Source: an uncultured Spirochaetales bacterium
GTDB lineage: Bacteria > Spirochaetota > Spirochaetia > Sphaerochaetales > Sphaerochaetaceae
Length of the DNA stretch: 32,405 bases
Assembly (NCBI GenBank): GCA_949287505.1
Contig: CASEGX010000086.1
Coordinates: 1-32,405, forward strand
Reading direction: 5' to 3'
Position 1 is the stretch's first letter; every line of letters begins with the position of its first letter. Positions 1-7,357 of the stretch are shown in pieces. The notes under the pieces were generated by a model. That model searched no databases, had not been told where the DNA came from, and saw only the letters and a list, made by a program, of their open reading frames with translations. Made by a program: the position numbers and the translations under genes.

Positions 1-609
1 GAGGTATATGCCTGACGGCTTCTTGATGAGCTTTGCATTGGCGAATTCGGCCTCCTCTGGAATCTGATCCATTCCGAAAACGCGTATGGGCCTTCTTATC
101 CCTGCTACATGCACGGTGTTCTTATATCTACCGTTCTTATCCCCTTCGCTTCCGTAGAGAATCCAATGCGTGTTCCCGTACTGGTTCAGCTCTATGGAAT
201 CATAGGACGAACGGAACCTCAGCCTCCCGTTCTTCTTACCTGTTTTCTCCCTTTTCGCGGCAAGGGTCTTCATATCCTTCTTCAGGGATGTGTATACAGC
301 CTGTATGAACTTCGCAGGCATCGTAAGGCTTCTTTCCACCGTATTGCCATCTTTGTCGAGGGAAGTGATGTTCCTTTCTACAGTGTCGAATGAGCGTAAT
401 GCCTCAGAATCAAGGGAGAGAAGATAATTGCAGAGCCATCGGCATTCGACGAAAAAGAGGTATATCCTATTGAGTTCACTCCTGTTCAGGCACTTGAGGT
501 CCAGCTTGAGCTCGATGGTGAGAGGACGCATCGAGGCATGGCGGAGAAGGGTTTTCTTCATGCTTTCTCCGATTGTTTTGTTCTTTGCCTTCCTTGCCTT
601 CTCGTCCAT
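1..609 (-). CDS. tnpB: TnpB (IS200/IS605 OrfB) RNA-guided nuclease, N-terminal part, cut by window edge
   Basis: An open frame starts at ATG 609 and runs without a stop for 203 codons off the left edge. It reads like the N-terminal half of TnpB, the transposon-encoded RNA-guided nuclease ancestral to Cas12. Seen: an early segment with FVECRWLCNYLLS, matching the family's helix around 'R.lyN..L'; a KKNGRLRFRSSYDS segment at the usual 'FPRFK' site; and a beta-rich stretch VHVAGIRRPIRVFG followed by ANAKLIKKPSGIYL, as in the wedge domain. The catalytic RuvC residues, zinc finger and downstream omega-RNA/right end would lie outside the window, so integrity cannot be judged. No tnpA is seen on the start-codon side. 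A TATAAT box sits five bases before the ATG with no SD. The family call rests on motif pattern only; an unrelated transposase is the main alternative. Confidence 0.72.
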   Translation of the reverse strand, partial: MDEKARKAKNKTIGESMKKTLLRHASMRPLTIELKLDLKCLNRSELNRIYLFFVECRWLCNYLLSLDSEALRSFDTVERNITSLDKDGNTVERSLTMPAKFIQAVYTSLKKDMKTLAAKREKTGKKNGRLRFRSSYDSIELNQYGNTHWILYGSEGDKNGRYKNTVHVAGIRRPIRVFGMDQIPEEAEFANAKLIKKPSGIYL

Positions 610-867
610 GACTTATTATACCATATAATTCCTTATACAGAAATGGATTTTCCTGTCTTTGACCATCTTCCAGCCGTATCATGCCAGAAGTACAGTCCCT
701 GATTCATCTCCACCTTATGCTAAGCATTGAAGGTAGAGCCTTCTCAGGGAATTTGGGTAAAATAAAGTGAAAGACGGGGAAATGATATTCTGGAGAAAGA
801 TCCGTTAGAGATTGTATACATTATTCTGCGTTGGATATTCTTATCCTCCTCGATGCAAACTATGAAG
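610..867. other. Non-coding spacer between tnpB and the ATPase repeats
   Basis: Apart from the tnpB -10 box no gene is visible. A short hairpin GAAGG-TAGAG-CCTTC lies at 729-743 and could be part of the left end of the IS200/IS605-type element, which carries subterminal hairpins. The element boundary cannot be fixed without a second copy. Confidence 0.35.
615..623 (-). promoter_or_regulatory. Extended -10 promoter directly abutting tnpB start
   Basis: On the minus strand TGG-TATAAT (TGn extended -10; TATAAT at 620-615) ends five bases before the ATG at 609. There is no convincing -35 and no SD in the gap. Transcription starting 6-7 bases after the -10 box would begin at or next to the ATG, giving a leaderless mRNA. 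Confidence 0.5.
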
Positions 868-891
868 TTGAATTAAAAATGTGGATAGGTG
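868..891 (+). repeat. 24-base direct repeat, copy 1, upstream of ATPase gene
   Basis: TTGAATTAAAAATGTGGATA plus GGTG. It matches copy 2 at 943-966 with a single mismatch (T/C). The copies are 75 bases apart and flank the ATPase promoter, so they could be operators or a duplicated leader. Copy 1 contains an ATG (879) opening a 17-codon frame that ends in TGA at 930-932. Confidence 0.85.
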
Positions 892-910
892 AGGAAATTA
901 TTCAATTATA

Positions 911-938
911 TTGTCTGGATAGAATGATATGATATAAT
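911..938 (+). promoter_or_regulatory. Promoter of AAA_14/DUF4143 ATPase
   Basis: TTGTCT (911-916), 16-base spacer, TATAAT (933-938) preceded by TGA, i.e. an extended -10. The predicted start near 945 leaves a leader of about 54 bases with a good SD before the gene at 999. It lies between the two 24-base direct repeats. Confidence 0.65.
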
Positions 939-942
939 CAAC

Positions 943-966
943 TTGAATTAAAAATGCGGATAGGTG
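943..966 (+). repeat. 24-base direct repeat, copy 2, at the ATPase transcription start
   Basis: TTGAATTAAAAATGCGGATA plus GGTG, one mismatch to copy 1 at 868-891. It begins five bases after the TATAAT box, so it would cover the transcription start and the first bases of the mRNA. Confidence 0.85.
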
Positions 967-998
967 CAAAAAAGTGTCAAGCATGGAGGGCTCTCTGA
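954..998 (+). CDS. Possible 14-residue leader peptide abutting the ATPase start
   Basis: ATG 954 opens a frame MRIGAKKCQAWRAL that stops at TGA 996-998, immediately followed by the ATPase ATG at 999 in the same frame. The start lies in direct-repeat copy 2, about nine bases after the predicted transcription start. The SD of the ATPase (GGAGGG, 985-990) lies inside it, so ribosomes on the leader would cover that SD. Whether it is translated is not known. Confidence 0.35.
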   Translation: MRIGAKKCQAWRAL

Positions 999-2300
999 AT
1001 GATTATTGAACGTAGAAATTATCTTGATAAGCTAATCTCAAAAAAAGATAACGGCTTGGTTAAAGTGATCACAGGTATCCGCAGATGTGGCAAGTCCTTT
1101 CTGCTGTTCGAACTGTACCATTCCTACCTGAACTCAATTGGGATAAATGATGACAACATAATCGAACTGGCTCTGGATGAGGCACGGAATGCAAAATATC
1201 GCAATCCTCTTGAGCTTGATGCATATATTCGTTCCAGAGTCTCTGTAGGGGAAGGAAAATACTATGTTTTTCTTGATGAGATCCAGTTCGTCAGGGATAT
1301 TCAGAATCCATATCTTGATGATAAGGATGCCAGAATAGGATTCATTGACGTGATCTTAGGTCTGATGAAGCTTAGGAATATAGATCTCTATGTTACTGGA
1401 AGCAATTCACATATGCTATCATCAGACATTCTTACACAATTCAGAGGACGTGGCGATGAGGTACATGTACTTCCTCTTTCATACAGAGAATTTCATGATG
1501 CCTTTGAGGGTGACGAAAGGTATGCATGGATGGAGTATCTCACATATGGTGGAATGCCTTATGTTCTATATTTGAAAACTCATGAGGAGAAAAGCAAATA
1601 TCTTAAAGACCTTTTCGAGAACGTATATATCAAGGATGTTCTGGAGCGAAACCGAATTCTGAATGATAAGTCCATTCTTGAGGATCTGTTGAATATCATA
1701 TCTTCTTCCGTTGGTTCACTCACAAATCCAGCAAAACTTTCAAATACATTCCATAGCATCAAGCATGTACAAATCAATGCGAATACAATCAGTAGGTATC
1801 TGGATTGTTTCATAGATGCTTTCATTCTGGAAAAGGCTTGCCGATATGACATAAAAGGCAGAAAGTATATTGAGACGCCGCTTAAATACTATTTCTCTGA
1901 TGTTGGACTCCGTAATGCAAGGCTGAATTTCAGACAGCAGGAAGAGAACCACATCATGGAGAACATCATCTATAACGAGCTTATAGCAAGAGGCTTTGAT
2001 GTTGATGTTGGGGTGGTTGTATACAACTCAAAAGATGGAAATGGGAATAAGATCCGCACTCAGCTGGAGATAGACTTCGTTGCAAATAAGGGAAACAGGC
2101 GTTATTACATTCAGTCTGCCCTTTCTGTTGATGATGAGGCAAAAAGGATTCAGGAGACGAACTCGCTTAACAGAGTGAAGGACTCCTATAGGAAGATCGT
2201 CGTTGTAAAAGATGGAATCATTCCCTGGTATGATGAGAAGGGAATACTCTATATAGGTATAGAGGAATTCCTTCTTGATGCGACAGCTATGGATAAGTAA
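999..2300 (+). CDS. AAA_14 / DUF4143 family ATPase
   Basis: 433 residues. An N-terminal P-loop (GIRRCGKS, residues 26-33), a Walker B YVFLDE ending at D93-E94, and a sensor-like TGSNS near 133-137 give the AAA_14 domain. The C-terminal DUF4143 part has the restriction-like pattern E327 ... EIDF (357-360) ... YIQSALS (370-376). Q372 is in the place of the usual catalytic-loop residues, a variant I believe is common in this family. The family is widespread, often multi-copy and of unknown function; links to DNA or defence are inference. A SD GGAGGG at 985-990 fixes the start. The gene is visibly more A/T-rich than tsaC and thiN downstream and lies beside a transposon gene, so recent transfer is plausible. 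It appears monocistronic. Confidence 0.88.
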   Translation: MIIERRNYLDKLISKKDNGLVKVITGIRRCGKSFLLFELYHSYLNSIGINDDNIIELALDEARNAKYRNPLELDAYIRSRVSVGEGKYYVFLDEIQFVRDIQNPYLDDKDARIGFIDVILGLMKLRNIDLYVTGSNSHMLSSDILTQFRGRGDEVHVLPLSYREFHDAFEGDERYAWMEYLTYGGMPYVLYLKTHEEKSKYLKDLFENVYIKDVLERNRILNDKSILEDLLNIISSSVGSLTNPAKLSNTFHSIKHVQINANTISRYLDCFIDAFILEKACRYDIKGRKYIETPLKYYFSDVGLRNARLNFRQQEENHIMENIIYNELIARGFDVDVGVVVYNSKDGNGNKIRTQLEIDFVANKGNRRYYIQSALSVDDEAKRIQETNSLNRVKDSYRKIVVVKDGIIPWYDEKGILYIGIEEFLLDATAMDK

Positions 2301-2358
2301 TGACAGCCTGCAAGAGAATATATATAGCACCTTAACATTGCGGAGAGTTCTTGAAGTT

Positions 2359-2526
2359 GCTGAAAACCTGGTCTCAATGCTGATTACCGAGGTCTAAGCT
2401 GCCTTTTAGCACTATATTTGCAGCTAAGCTTTGAAAGTCAGGTAATTAGCAAGGAAATACTCAGCATAAAACTGCTCAATTTGCCTTGAAAAACAGGATT
2501 CAGGCTATCAAATGCAGGTTTTCAGC
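2359..2526. repeat. 168-base nested inverted-repeat element
   Basis: Perfect 12-base terminal inverted repeats GCTGAAAACCTG (2359-2370) and CAGGTTTTCAGC (2515-2526). Inside, GCTGATTACC (2379-2388) faces GGTAATTAGC (about 2441-2450), one G.T wobble, and AGCTGC (2398-2403) faces GCAGCT further in, so the interior can form a second extended hairpin. No coding frame is present. It could be a small MITE-like palindromic repeat, a terminator region for the ATPase gene (no T-tract seen) or a structured RNA. Confidence 0.5.
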
Positions 2527-2528
2527 TC

Positions 2529-2557
2529 TTGATGCTATTTCATCTTAGCTGTATTCC
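2529..2557 (+). promoter_or_regulatory. Promoter of tsaC, leaderless arrangement
   Basis: TTGATG (2529-2534), 17-base spacer, TATTCC (2552-2557), then only six bases to the ATG at 2564. No SD is present in the gap. It starts immediately after the 12-base inverted repeat ending at 2526. Confidence 0.5.
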
Positions 2558-2563
2558 AGTCTT

Positions 2564-3109
2564 ATGGCAGCAATCATTGATTACAATCCATATCATGCAT
2601 ATGAAGTTGGTGAACGACTGAAAGGAGGGGAAGTCGGAATATTCCCCTGTGATACGATCTACGGGCTCTGTGGCAGGGTTTCAGAGGAAACTGCCTCAAG
2701 GCTCTATGAGATAAAAAGACGGCCTGCTTCCAAGTCATTCATCACCCTGATGAGTCTTGAGGATCTCTTGTCTTCATCCCTTACTGTTCCTGAGGACCTT
2801 CTCTCAAGGTGGCCTGCGCCACTGACTGCCATCCTCCTGGATTCGGACGGGTCTACAAAAGCTGTCCGTGTCCCCTCTGATCCTTTCGTGCAGAGTGTCA
2901 TTGCTGTTTCCGGCCCGATTTACTCCACGTCAGTCAATTTCTCAGGAGAGAAAAGCCTCCTGACGTTCTCCGACATCCTCCCGGTCTTTTCATCTTCCGT
3001 CGATTTCATCGTGAATGACCCGGAGACAAAGGGAGGGATGGCATCAACTTTGATTGATGCCACCGTGAAACCCTATAAGATCATCAGGCAGGGCTCGTAT
3101 ATTATCTGA
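2564..3109 (+). CDS. tsaC: L-threonylcarbamoyladenylate synthase (Sua5/YciO/YrdC family)
   Basis: 181 residues, the length of the short TsaC form without the Sua5 C-terminal domain. The enzyme makes threonylcarbamoyl-AMP from threonine, bicarbonate and ATP, the first step of t6A37 tRNA modification. Seen: GIFPCDTIYGLCG (25-37) matching the family's 'PTDTvYGL' signature, EIKRRPASKSF (49-59) matching the KxR nucleotide-binding motif, RWPAPLTAIL for 'wPGPLT', and STSVNFSGE near residue 125. The partner genes tsaB and tsaE are in this window at 21.9-23.0 kb. The 3' end overlaps the convergent DUF1015 gene by eight bases. YciO-type paralogues share the fold, so exact activity is likely but not proven. 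Confidence 0.88.
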   Translation: MAAIIDYNPYHAYEVGERLKGGEVGIFPCDTIYGLCGRVSEETASRLYEIKRRPASKSFITLMSLEDLLSSSLTVPEDLLSRWPAPLTAILLDSDGSTKAVRVPSDPFVQSVIAVSGPIYSTSVNFSGEKSLLTFSDILPVFSSSVDFIVNDPETKGGMASTLIDATVKPYKIIRQGSYII

Positions 3110-4382
3110 TGCGCCTTGCCTCGATGTAATACCTCTTCTCATTGGCATGCCCGATGGAGAATGTCTTTCTCGGGAATGCCTTGTCGCAGAGGATTGACTG
3201 GAAGAATGTCTGTTTTGAGATATCCGGGAGAATGAGGCCGATAGCACCTTTTTCAGCAAGGCTCTCCACAGTATCTATGCCGTGGATATAATCCACTTCT
3301 CCTTTCTTCTCATTGAGCATCTCGTCTATGACGCTTTGCACCGTCCAGGCAGGAAGGGCCCGTTCTGTGCCCGTGAGAGAGTAGACAATATGATCATTGC
3401 CACTGATGACTATAAAACTGCCATGTCCGCTGTTTATTGCCTTGATGCCTTCCTCTGTGTCCTTGACTTTCTCCTCTTTGATTTCTTTTGCATGGTGCGA
3501 GAGTATCTCATCAAAGGCTGCCTTCGATATTGAGAAGAATGCACGGTGTATGGGCTCAAACTGAAGTCCTGGATCGAAGATGTTCTCAATCTCGACAAGC
3601 GCGTAACGTGCAGGATGGCTTTCTCTCTCTTCTTCTGTAAGCCCCGCTTTTATATCCTCCCAGGAACTCTTTGCTGAGGCGAGGCTATGATTGCCATCTC
3701 CCATTGCAAAGAGAAGGGGATTCCCGGGGTCAAGGGAAGCGTAGAGCGCATAGAGTGCGTCCTGTACGGCTTTCTTATCCTCCTCGCTGTTCACCAGATA
3801 TCCTGTAACGTGACCACCCTCAAGCATGAGAGGGGAGTCGTAGACTTTCTCCAGTTCCTCCCTTTTCTCAGCAAGAGGCTCAATAACACGTCTGCTGCTG
3901 TCAGAGATAAGCACCATGATGTGCGGCAGTTCAAGAAGCGCATTCTTCCTTATTTCCTTCCGTGGCGGGATACGTGAGAGAATTGTCCCTTCCGTTGCTC
4001 GTATAAGCGACAAAGAGGACTCAGAGTAATCATATTCCTCAAGATCCAGCTTGCCGACAAGACCGTACCTCGTTCCCGTCTCTGTATCCCTTTTTACAAG
4101 GATGTATGAATCAGGGAATGTCCTGAATATGCCTTCTGAGAGATACTTCTTCATGGTCTCTTCAACTGCCCTGATCCTTTCTTCCTTTCCGCTTTCCTCA
4201 AGATAGCATTCAGGCAGTATCATTCTCAGTGTTGAAGGAGAAGAGCCGACAATCCTGTCTGCTTCTTCCCAGTATTCCTTCTGCGATGTGTACTGATCGC
4301 AGGCGACGACAGCCCAGCGTTCCATGCTGATATCTTCCCTTGGAAGGAGGATATCTGCAGGAGAGAATCCTAAGTCTTTCAT
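3102..4382 (-). CDS. DUF1015 family protein
   Basis: 426 residues, full length for DUF1015 (COG4198), a conserved cytosolic family of unknown biochemical function common in spirochaetes and Firmicutes. Characteristic segments are ERWAVVACDQYTSQKEYW near the N-terminus (about 21-38), the mid-protein GDGNHSLASAKSSWE matching the family's 'DGHHR..tA' motif, and RFEPIHR-like FEPIHRAFF further on. The start at 4382 is supported by a GGAGGA SD about six bases upstream. The gene diverges from thiN with only 31 bases between start codons, so the two promoters overlap. It converges on tsaC. No operon partner is visible. Some homologues have been called phosphatases or serine kinases; nothing here settles that. 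Confidence 0.88.
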   Translation of the reverse strand: MKDLGFSPADILLPREDISMERWAVVACDQYTSQKEYWEEADRIVGSSPSTLRMILPECYLEESGKEERIRAVEETMKKYLSEGIFRTFPDSYILVKRDTETGTRYGLVGKLDLEEYDYSESSLSLIRATEGTILSRIPPRKEIRKNALLELPHIMVLISDSSRRVIEPLAEKREELEKVYDSPLMLEGGHVTGYLVNSEEDKKAVQDALYALYASLDPGNPLLFAMGDGNHSLASAKSSWEDIKAGLTEEERESHPARYALVEIENIFDPGLQFEPIHRAFFSISKAAFDEILSHHAKEIKEEKVKDTEEGIKAINSGHGSFIVISGNDHIVYSLTGTERALPAWTVQSVIDEMLNEKKGEVDYIHGIDTVESLAEKGAIGLILPDISKQTFFQSILCDKAFPRKTFSIGHANEKRYYIEARRIR

Positions 4383-4399
4383 TTAAAGTCCTCCAGGGC

Positions 4400-4408
4400 T
4401 ATTATAAC
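4400..4408 (+). promoter_or_regulatory. -10 region of thiN, probably leaderless
   Basis: TATTATAAC (4400-4408) offers two overlapping -10 boxes 5-8 bases before the ATG at 4414. No clear -35 or SD is seen, and the whole gap to the divergent DUF1015 start is 31 bases. Confidence 0.4.
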
Positions 4409-4413
4409 ATGCG

Positions 4414-5022
4414 ATGAGAAATCTGGTTATAATCGGAGGCGCTGCTCCGGAGAAGCTTTCCATTTGCATGAATGCCTATGATTCTGTGATAGCTGCAGAT
4501 TCAGGTTATGATACCGCCAAGCGCCTGGGCATCATCCCGGACAAGGTCTTCGGAGATTTTGATTCAACGGAATACCGGGAAGAGCTTCTTGCCCTTGGCT
4601 ACCGGCCCTGCCCACGGGACAAGGATGACACTGACGCTGCAATGGCAATCCGTGAAGCCGGGTCTGAGTATGATCTTATCGGCGGCGGAGAAGGCCGTAT
4701 CGATCACACCCTTTCCCTTTTTACAGCGTTCCGTACGATTGCTGTTCCTCATATCTGGTACATGCGCTCAGATACTCTTTTGTCATTCTGCGGTCATATT
4801 GAGTTCACTGCACCTGAAGAAACGGATGTCTCAATACTCCCTCTTTCCTCTGCTGTTGTGACAACATCCGGTCTTAAGTGGGACATAAGAGAGACAATGC
4901 TTTCGGAAGCCTTCATATCACAGTCAAACAGGGTTGAGAATGAAACCGTCTCAATTGATTCCTCCGCACCCGTGTTCCTCCGTTTCTTTCCCGAGGATTT
5001 TGCAAAGGTGAGGGTATGCTGA
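4414..5022 (+). CDS. thiN: Thiamine pyrophosphokinase
   Basis: 202 residues. Transfers pyrophosphate from ATP to thiamine to give thiamine pyrophosphate in the cytosol. Seen: ADSGYDTAKRLGIIPDKVFG then DFDST (about 29-53), the family's metal/substrate signature; RDKDDTDAAMAI matching 'KD.TD...A'; GGGEGRIDHTLS matching 'GgRxDHtl'; and a C-terminal thiamine-binding barrel with TSGLKWDI and QSNRVENETVSI (the 'SN' motif). It fits with the riboswitch-controlled thiamine transporter at 10.9-14.6 kb as a salvage route. No biosynthetic thi genes are seen in the window. The 3' end overlaps the pectinesterase start by seven bases (ATGCTGA), so the two are probably co-translated. Confidence 0.9.
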   Translation: MRNLVIIGGAAPEKLSICMNAYDSVIAADSGYDTAKRLGIIPDKVFGDFDSTEYREELLALGYRPCPRDKDDTDAAMAIREAGSEYDLIGGGEGRIDHTLSLFTAFRTIAVPHIWYMRSDTLLSFCGHIEFTAPEETDVSILPLSSAVVTTSGLKWDIRETMLSEAFISQSNRVENETVSIDSSAPVFLRFFPEDFAKVRVC

Positions 5023-5924
5023 GAATAACGGTCGGTCATGACAGGGAGGATTACACATCGATTCAGGAAGCTCTCAATGCCGTACCTTATGAGCTTCCTG
5101 CAGAGATAGAGATCCACGAAGGCATTTATAGGGAAAAGCTTTTCTCAGATAAGAAGGATCTTACATTAACAGGTGTCGGAGATGTCCGTGTTGTGTGGAG
5201 TGATGGAGCTTATGAAATCCTTGACCGTGGACAGAGGCGTGGTACCTTCCGAACATATACAGCATTCTTTTCCGGAGAAAGGCTCAGGCTTGAGAATCTC
5301 GCGATAATCAATGAAGCAGGAGATGGCAGTATTGCGGGGCAGGGGATTGCATTGTATCTCGATGTCAGGGACTCCTTTCTTGATGGTGTAAGGCTTTGCG
5401 GCCATCAGGATACTCTCTTTCTTGCGCCTCTTCCGGACGAGGAAAGGGAGAGAGGAGGGTTCTATGGTCCTAGACACCTTTCACCACGTATCCGGTGCAG
5501 AAGCGTCATCCGTAACAGCTATATTGAGGGAACTGTGGATTTCATATTCGGCGGCGGAGATGCCCTTTTTGAGAACTGTGAGATAAAGAGCAAGGGAAAG
5601 GGCTTTGTCGCGGCTCCATCCGGGAAAAGAGAGTGGCAGGGATTGGTATTCTCCTCCTGCCGTTTCACATCAGAAGAAGGTGTGGAGGATGGAAGTGTCT
5701 TCCTTATGAGACCGTGGAGGAAAACGGGAAAGGCAGTTTTCCTGTCATCTTCGTTTTCCCGTCATATCTCACCGGAAGGCTTCTCCCCCTGGCATGGTCT
5801 TGAAAGCGAGAAGGATGAGTGCACGTTCCTGCTTTGTGACTGCATATTTGAAGGACCTGAATGCATTGCTTCCTCTCATTATATCTCATCGGATAATGCG
5901 GAAGGCATCATTCCGGGGTTCTGA
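5016..5924 (+). CDS. Pectinesterase (carbohydrate esterase family 8), no signal peptide
   Basis: 302 residues with the full CE8 active site: GHQDTL (129-134, D132 acid/base), GTVDFIFG (172-179, D175 nucleophile) and RPW (232-234, R232). The enzyme demethylates methyl-esterified galacturonan. The start codon lies inside thiN and there is no hydrophobic leader, so the protein should be cytoplasmic. That suits trimming of imported methylated oligogalacturonides rather than action on polymeric pectin. No other pectin genes are adjacent, and its pairing with a thiamine kinase looks like transcriptional convenience. Length matches the catalytic domain alone, without carbohydrate-binding modules. 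An alternative is an esterase with a different beta-helix substrate, but all catalytic residues are intact. Confidence 0.87.
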   Translation: MLRITVGHDREDYTSIQEALNAVPYELPAEIEIHEGIYREKLFSDKKDLTLTGVGDVRVVWSDGAYEILDRGQRRGTFRTYTAFFSGERLRLENLAIINEAGDGSIAGQGIALYLDVRDSFLDGVRLCGHQDTLFLAPLPDEERERGGFYGPRHLSPRIRCRSVIRNSYIEGTVDFIFGGGDALFENCEIKSKGKGFVAAPSGKREWQGLVFSSCRFTSEEGVEDGSVFLMRPWRKTGKAVFLSSSFSRHISPEGFSPWHGLESEKDECTFLLCDCIFEGPECIASSHYISSDNAEGIIPGF

Positions 5925-5942
5925 ACGTCATCAGAAGTTATC

Positions 5943-5997
5943 ATTCCTGTCATAATTCAAGTTCCATCAATTTGAGAGAAATGAGTGAGACAGGAAT
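5943..5997. repeat. Inverted repeat after the pectinesterase gene
   Basis: ATTCCTGTC (5943-5951) and GACAGGAAT (5989-5997) are perfect complements around a 37-base loop. There is no T-tract after it, so it is only a weak terminator candidate for the thiN-pectinesterase unit. Confidence 0.3.
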
Positions 5998-6060
5998 TGC
6001 CATAAAAAGATATCTGCTGCTGCAGAACCGTGGGAGAGAAAGCTATCTTCCATCTATATG

Positions 6061-6089
6061 TTGACGTCGCTTTCGATGGGAAGTATGTT
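6061..6089 (+). promoter_or_regulatory. Promoter of htrA-uvrB
   Basis: TTGACG (6061-6066), 17-base spacer, TATGTT (6084-6089), the best -35 in the window. The ATG at 6101 is eleven bases beyond the -10, so the expected 5' leader is about five bases and holds no usable SD. Confidence 0.65.
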
Positions 6090-6100
6090 TTCTTTGGAAT

Positions 6101-7357
6101 ATGAAAAAGCAGGGACTCTCTGGCCGTCAGATCATTGCAATTGTAATCACAGCTGTTGTAGCTGTAATAATCTTCTTTCTACTTGCACTCTGGACAAGGG
6201 CGCTGACCAAGAAAGAAGAGACCCAGATGCTCCGCTCTGTGCTTTCCAGTGTGCTTGAGACTGAGGGGGAGAAGGGGCTTCTTGAGATGGCCGGTGTTCC
6301 TGTCGATGATATCCACTACAGCTATGAGGATCTTCCTCTCTTCTCCGGAGATAACCCGAGCTGGGAGATGACGGATGAGGAACGCCGTGCTGTTGCGATT
6401 TATAGCGGTACAAGAAACAGCGTTGTGCAGATAGTATCATCTTCTGAGCTTTCCGATACCGGGCAGGGAGCCGGGGTGATAATCTCTCCCGATGGCTATA
6501 TCGTGACCAACCGCCATGTCACAGGCAACGGAGAGAATTTCATCGTTCGTCTTGCAGATGGAAGTGTCAGGGATGCTGTAATCGTCGGCTCCGATGCTCT
6601 TTCAGACATCTCCGTTCTTAAAGCAGATGCAGAAGGCCTGGATGCAATCGGTATAGGCTCGTCCAGCGATCTTTCCATTGGCAGCACGGTTTATGCCATA
6701 GGGCATCCATATGGATATACATGGTCGCTTACCCGAGGTATCGTAAGCGGTCTTGAGCGGATGGTATCGACGGATACCGGGGCAGTTATTCCCTCCATGA
6801 TACAGACAGATGCGCTCATCAATCCGGGAAACAGCGGAGGCCCGCTACTTTCATCAAAAGGGACAATGGCAGGACTTGTCAGCTCCATCTATTCCCGCTC
6901 AGGCGGTGCTGAAGGGGTGTCATTCGCGCTTCCCTCAGAGATTGTGATGGATGTTTCCAGGCAGATAATCGAGACCGGTTCTGCTCATCGTGGCTGGCTC
7001 GACATCCTCTCCGTTGAGCTCAATCCTCAGATTGCGGAGTATTCAGGGCTTGGGATAACAGACGGGATTCTCGTTTCCCAGGTCGTTCCAGGAGGAGAAG
7101 CTGACAGAGGCGGCCTGAGGGGCGGCGACGAGGCTGTACAGTACGGACAGAGTGTCATTTATCTCGGTGGTGATGTGATAACCGCCATCAATGGTATTCC
7201 TGTCACAGGCTACAGCGATTATTTTGCAGTGCTTTTCGATACCAGGCCAGGTGACAGTGTTGACCTTACAATCATGCGTGATGGCAGGTCAATCGTGCTT
7301 AGAAATGTCGTTCTGGTAGAACAGACGGAGGATAATTCCAGATGGCTGGTGAGGTGA
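6101..7357 (+). CDS. HtrA/DegP-type S1C serine protease with PDZ domain
   Basis: 418 residues: a membrane anchor (about 11-31) not followed by a lipobox or obvious cleavage site, a linker, a trypsin-like domain (about 100-290) with catalytic H139 (TNRHV), D169 (SDIS) and S245 (PGNSGGP), and one PDZ domain (about 300-410) including GLGITDGILV and GGDVITAINGIPV. It should be an inner-membrane-anchored periplasmic quality-control protease, DegS-like in having a single PDZ. The loop VPGGEADRGGLRGGDEAVQY carries a longer insertion than usual. The gene shares a promoter with uvrB, whose start lies 16 bases inside it, so an envelope-stress protease and a DNA-repair gene are co-expressed. Confidence 0.92.
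   Translation: MKKQGLSGRQIIAIVITAVVAVIIFFLLALWTRALTKKEETQMLRSVLSSVLETEGEKGLLEMAGVPVDDIHYSYEDLPLFSGDNPSWEMTDEERRAVAIYSGTRNSVVQIVSSSELSDTGQGAGVIISPDGYIVTNRHVTGNGENFIVRLADGSVRDAVIVGSDALSDISVLKADAEGLDAIGIGSSSDLSIGSTVYAIGHPYGYTWSLTRGIVSGLERMVSTDTGAVIPSMIQTDALINPGNSGGPLLSSKGTMAGLVSSIYSRSGGAEGVSFALPSEIVMDVSRQIIETGSAHRGWLDILSVELNPQIAEYSGLGITDGILVSQVVPGGEADRGGLRGGDEAVQYGQSVIYLGGDVITAINGIPVTGYSDYFAVLFDTRPGDSVDLTIMRDGRSIVLRNVVLVEQTEDNSRWLVR

Noticed and set aside
33..393. Two overlapping plus-strand frames at the left edge
   Set aside because: They are antisense to the TnpB frame, which spans all 203 codons and has recognisable family segments; they have no SD or family resemblance.
868..966. CRISPR-like repeat pair
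   Set aside because: Only two copies, 51-base spacer holding a promoter, no cas genes, and one copy overlaps a leader frame.
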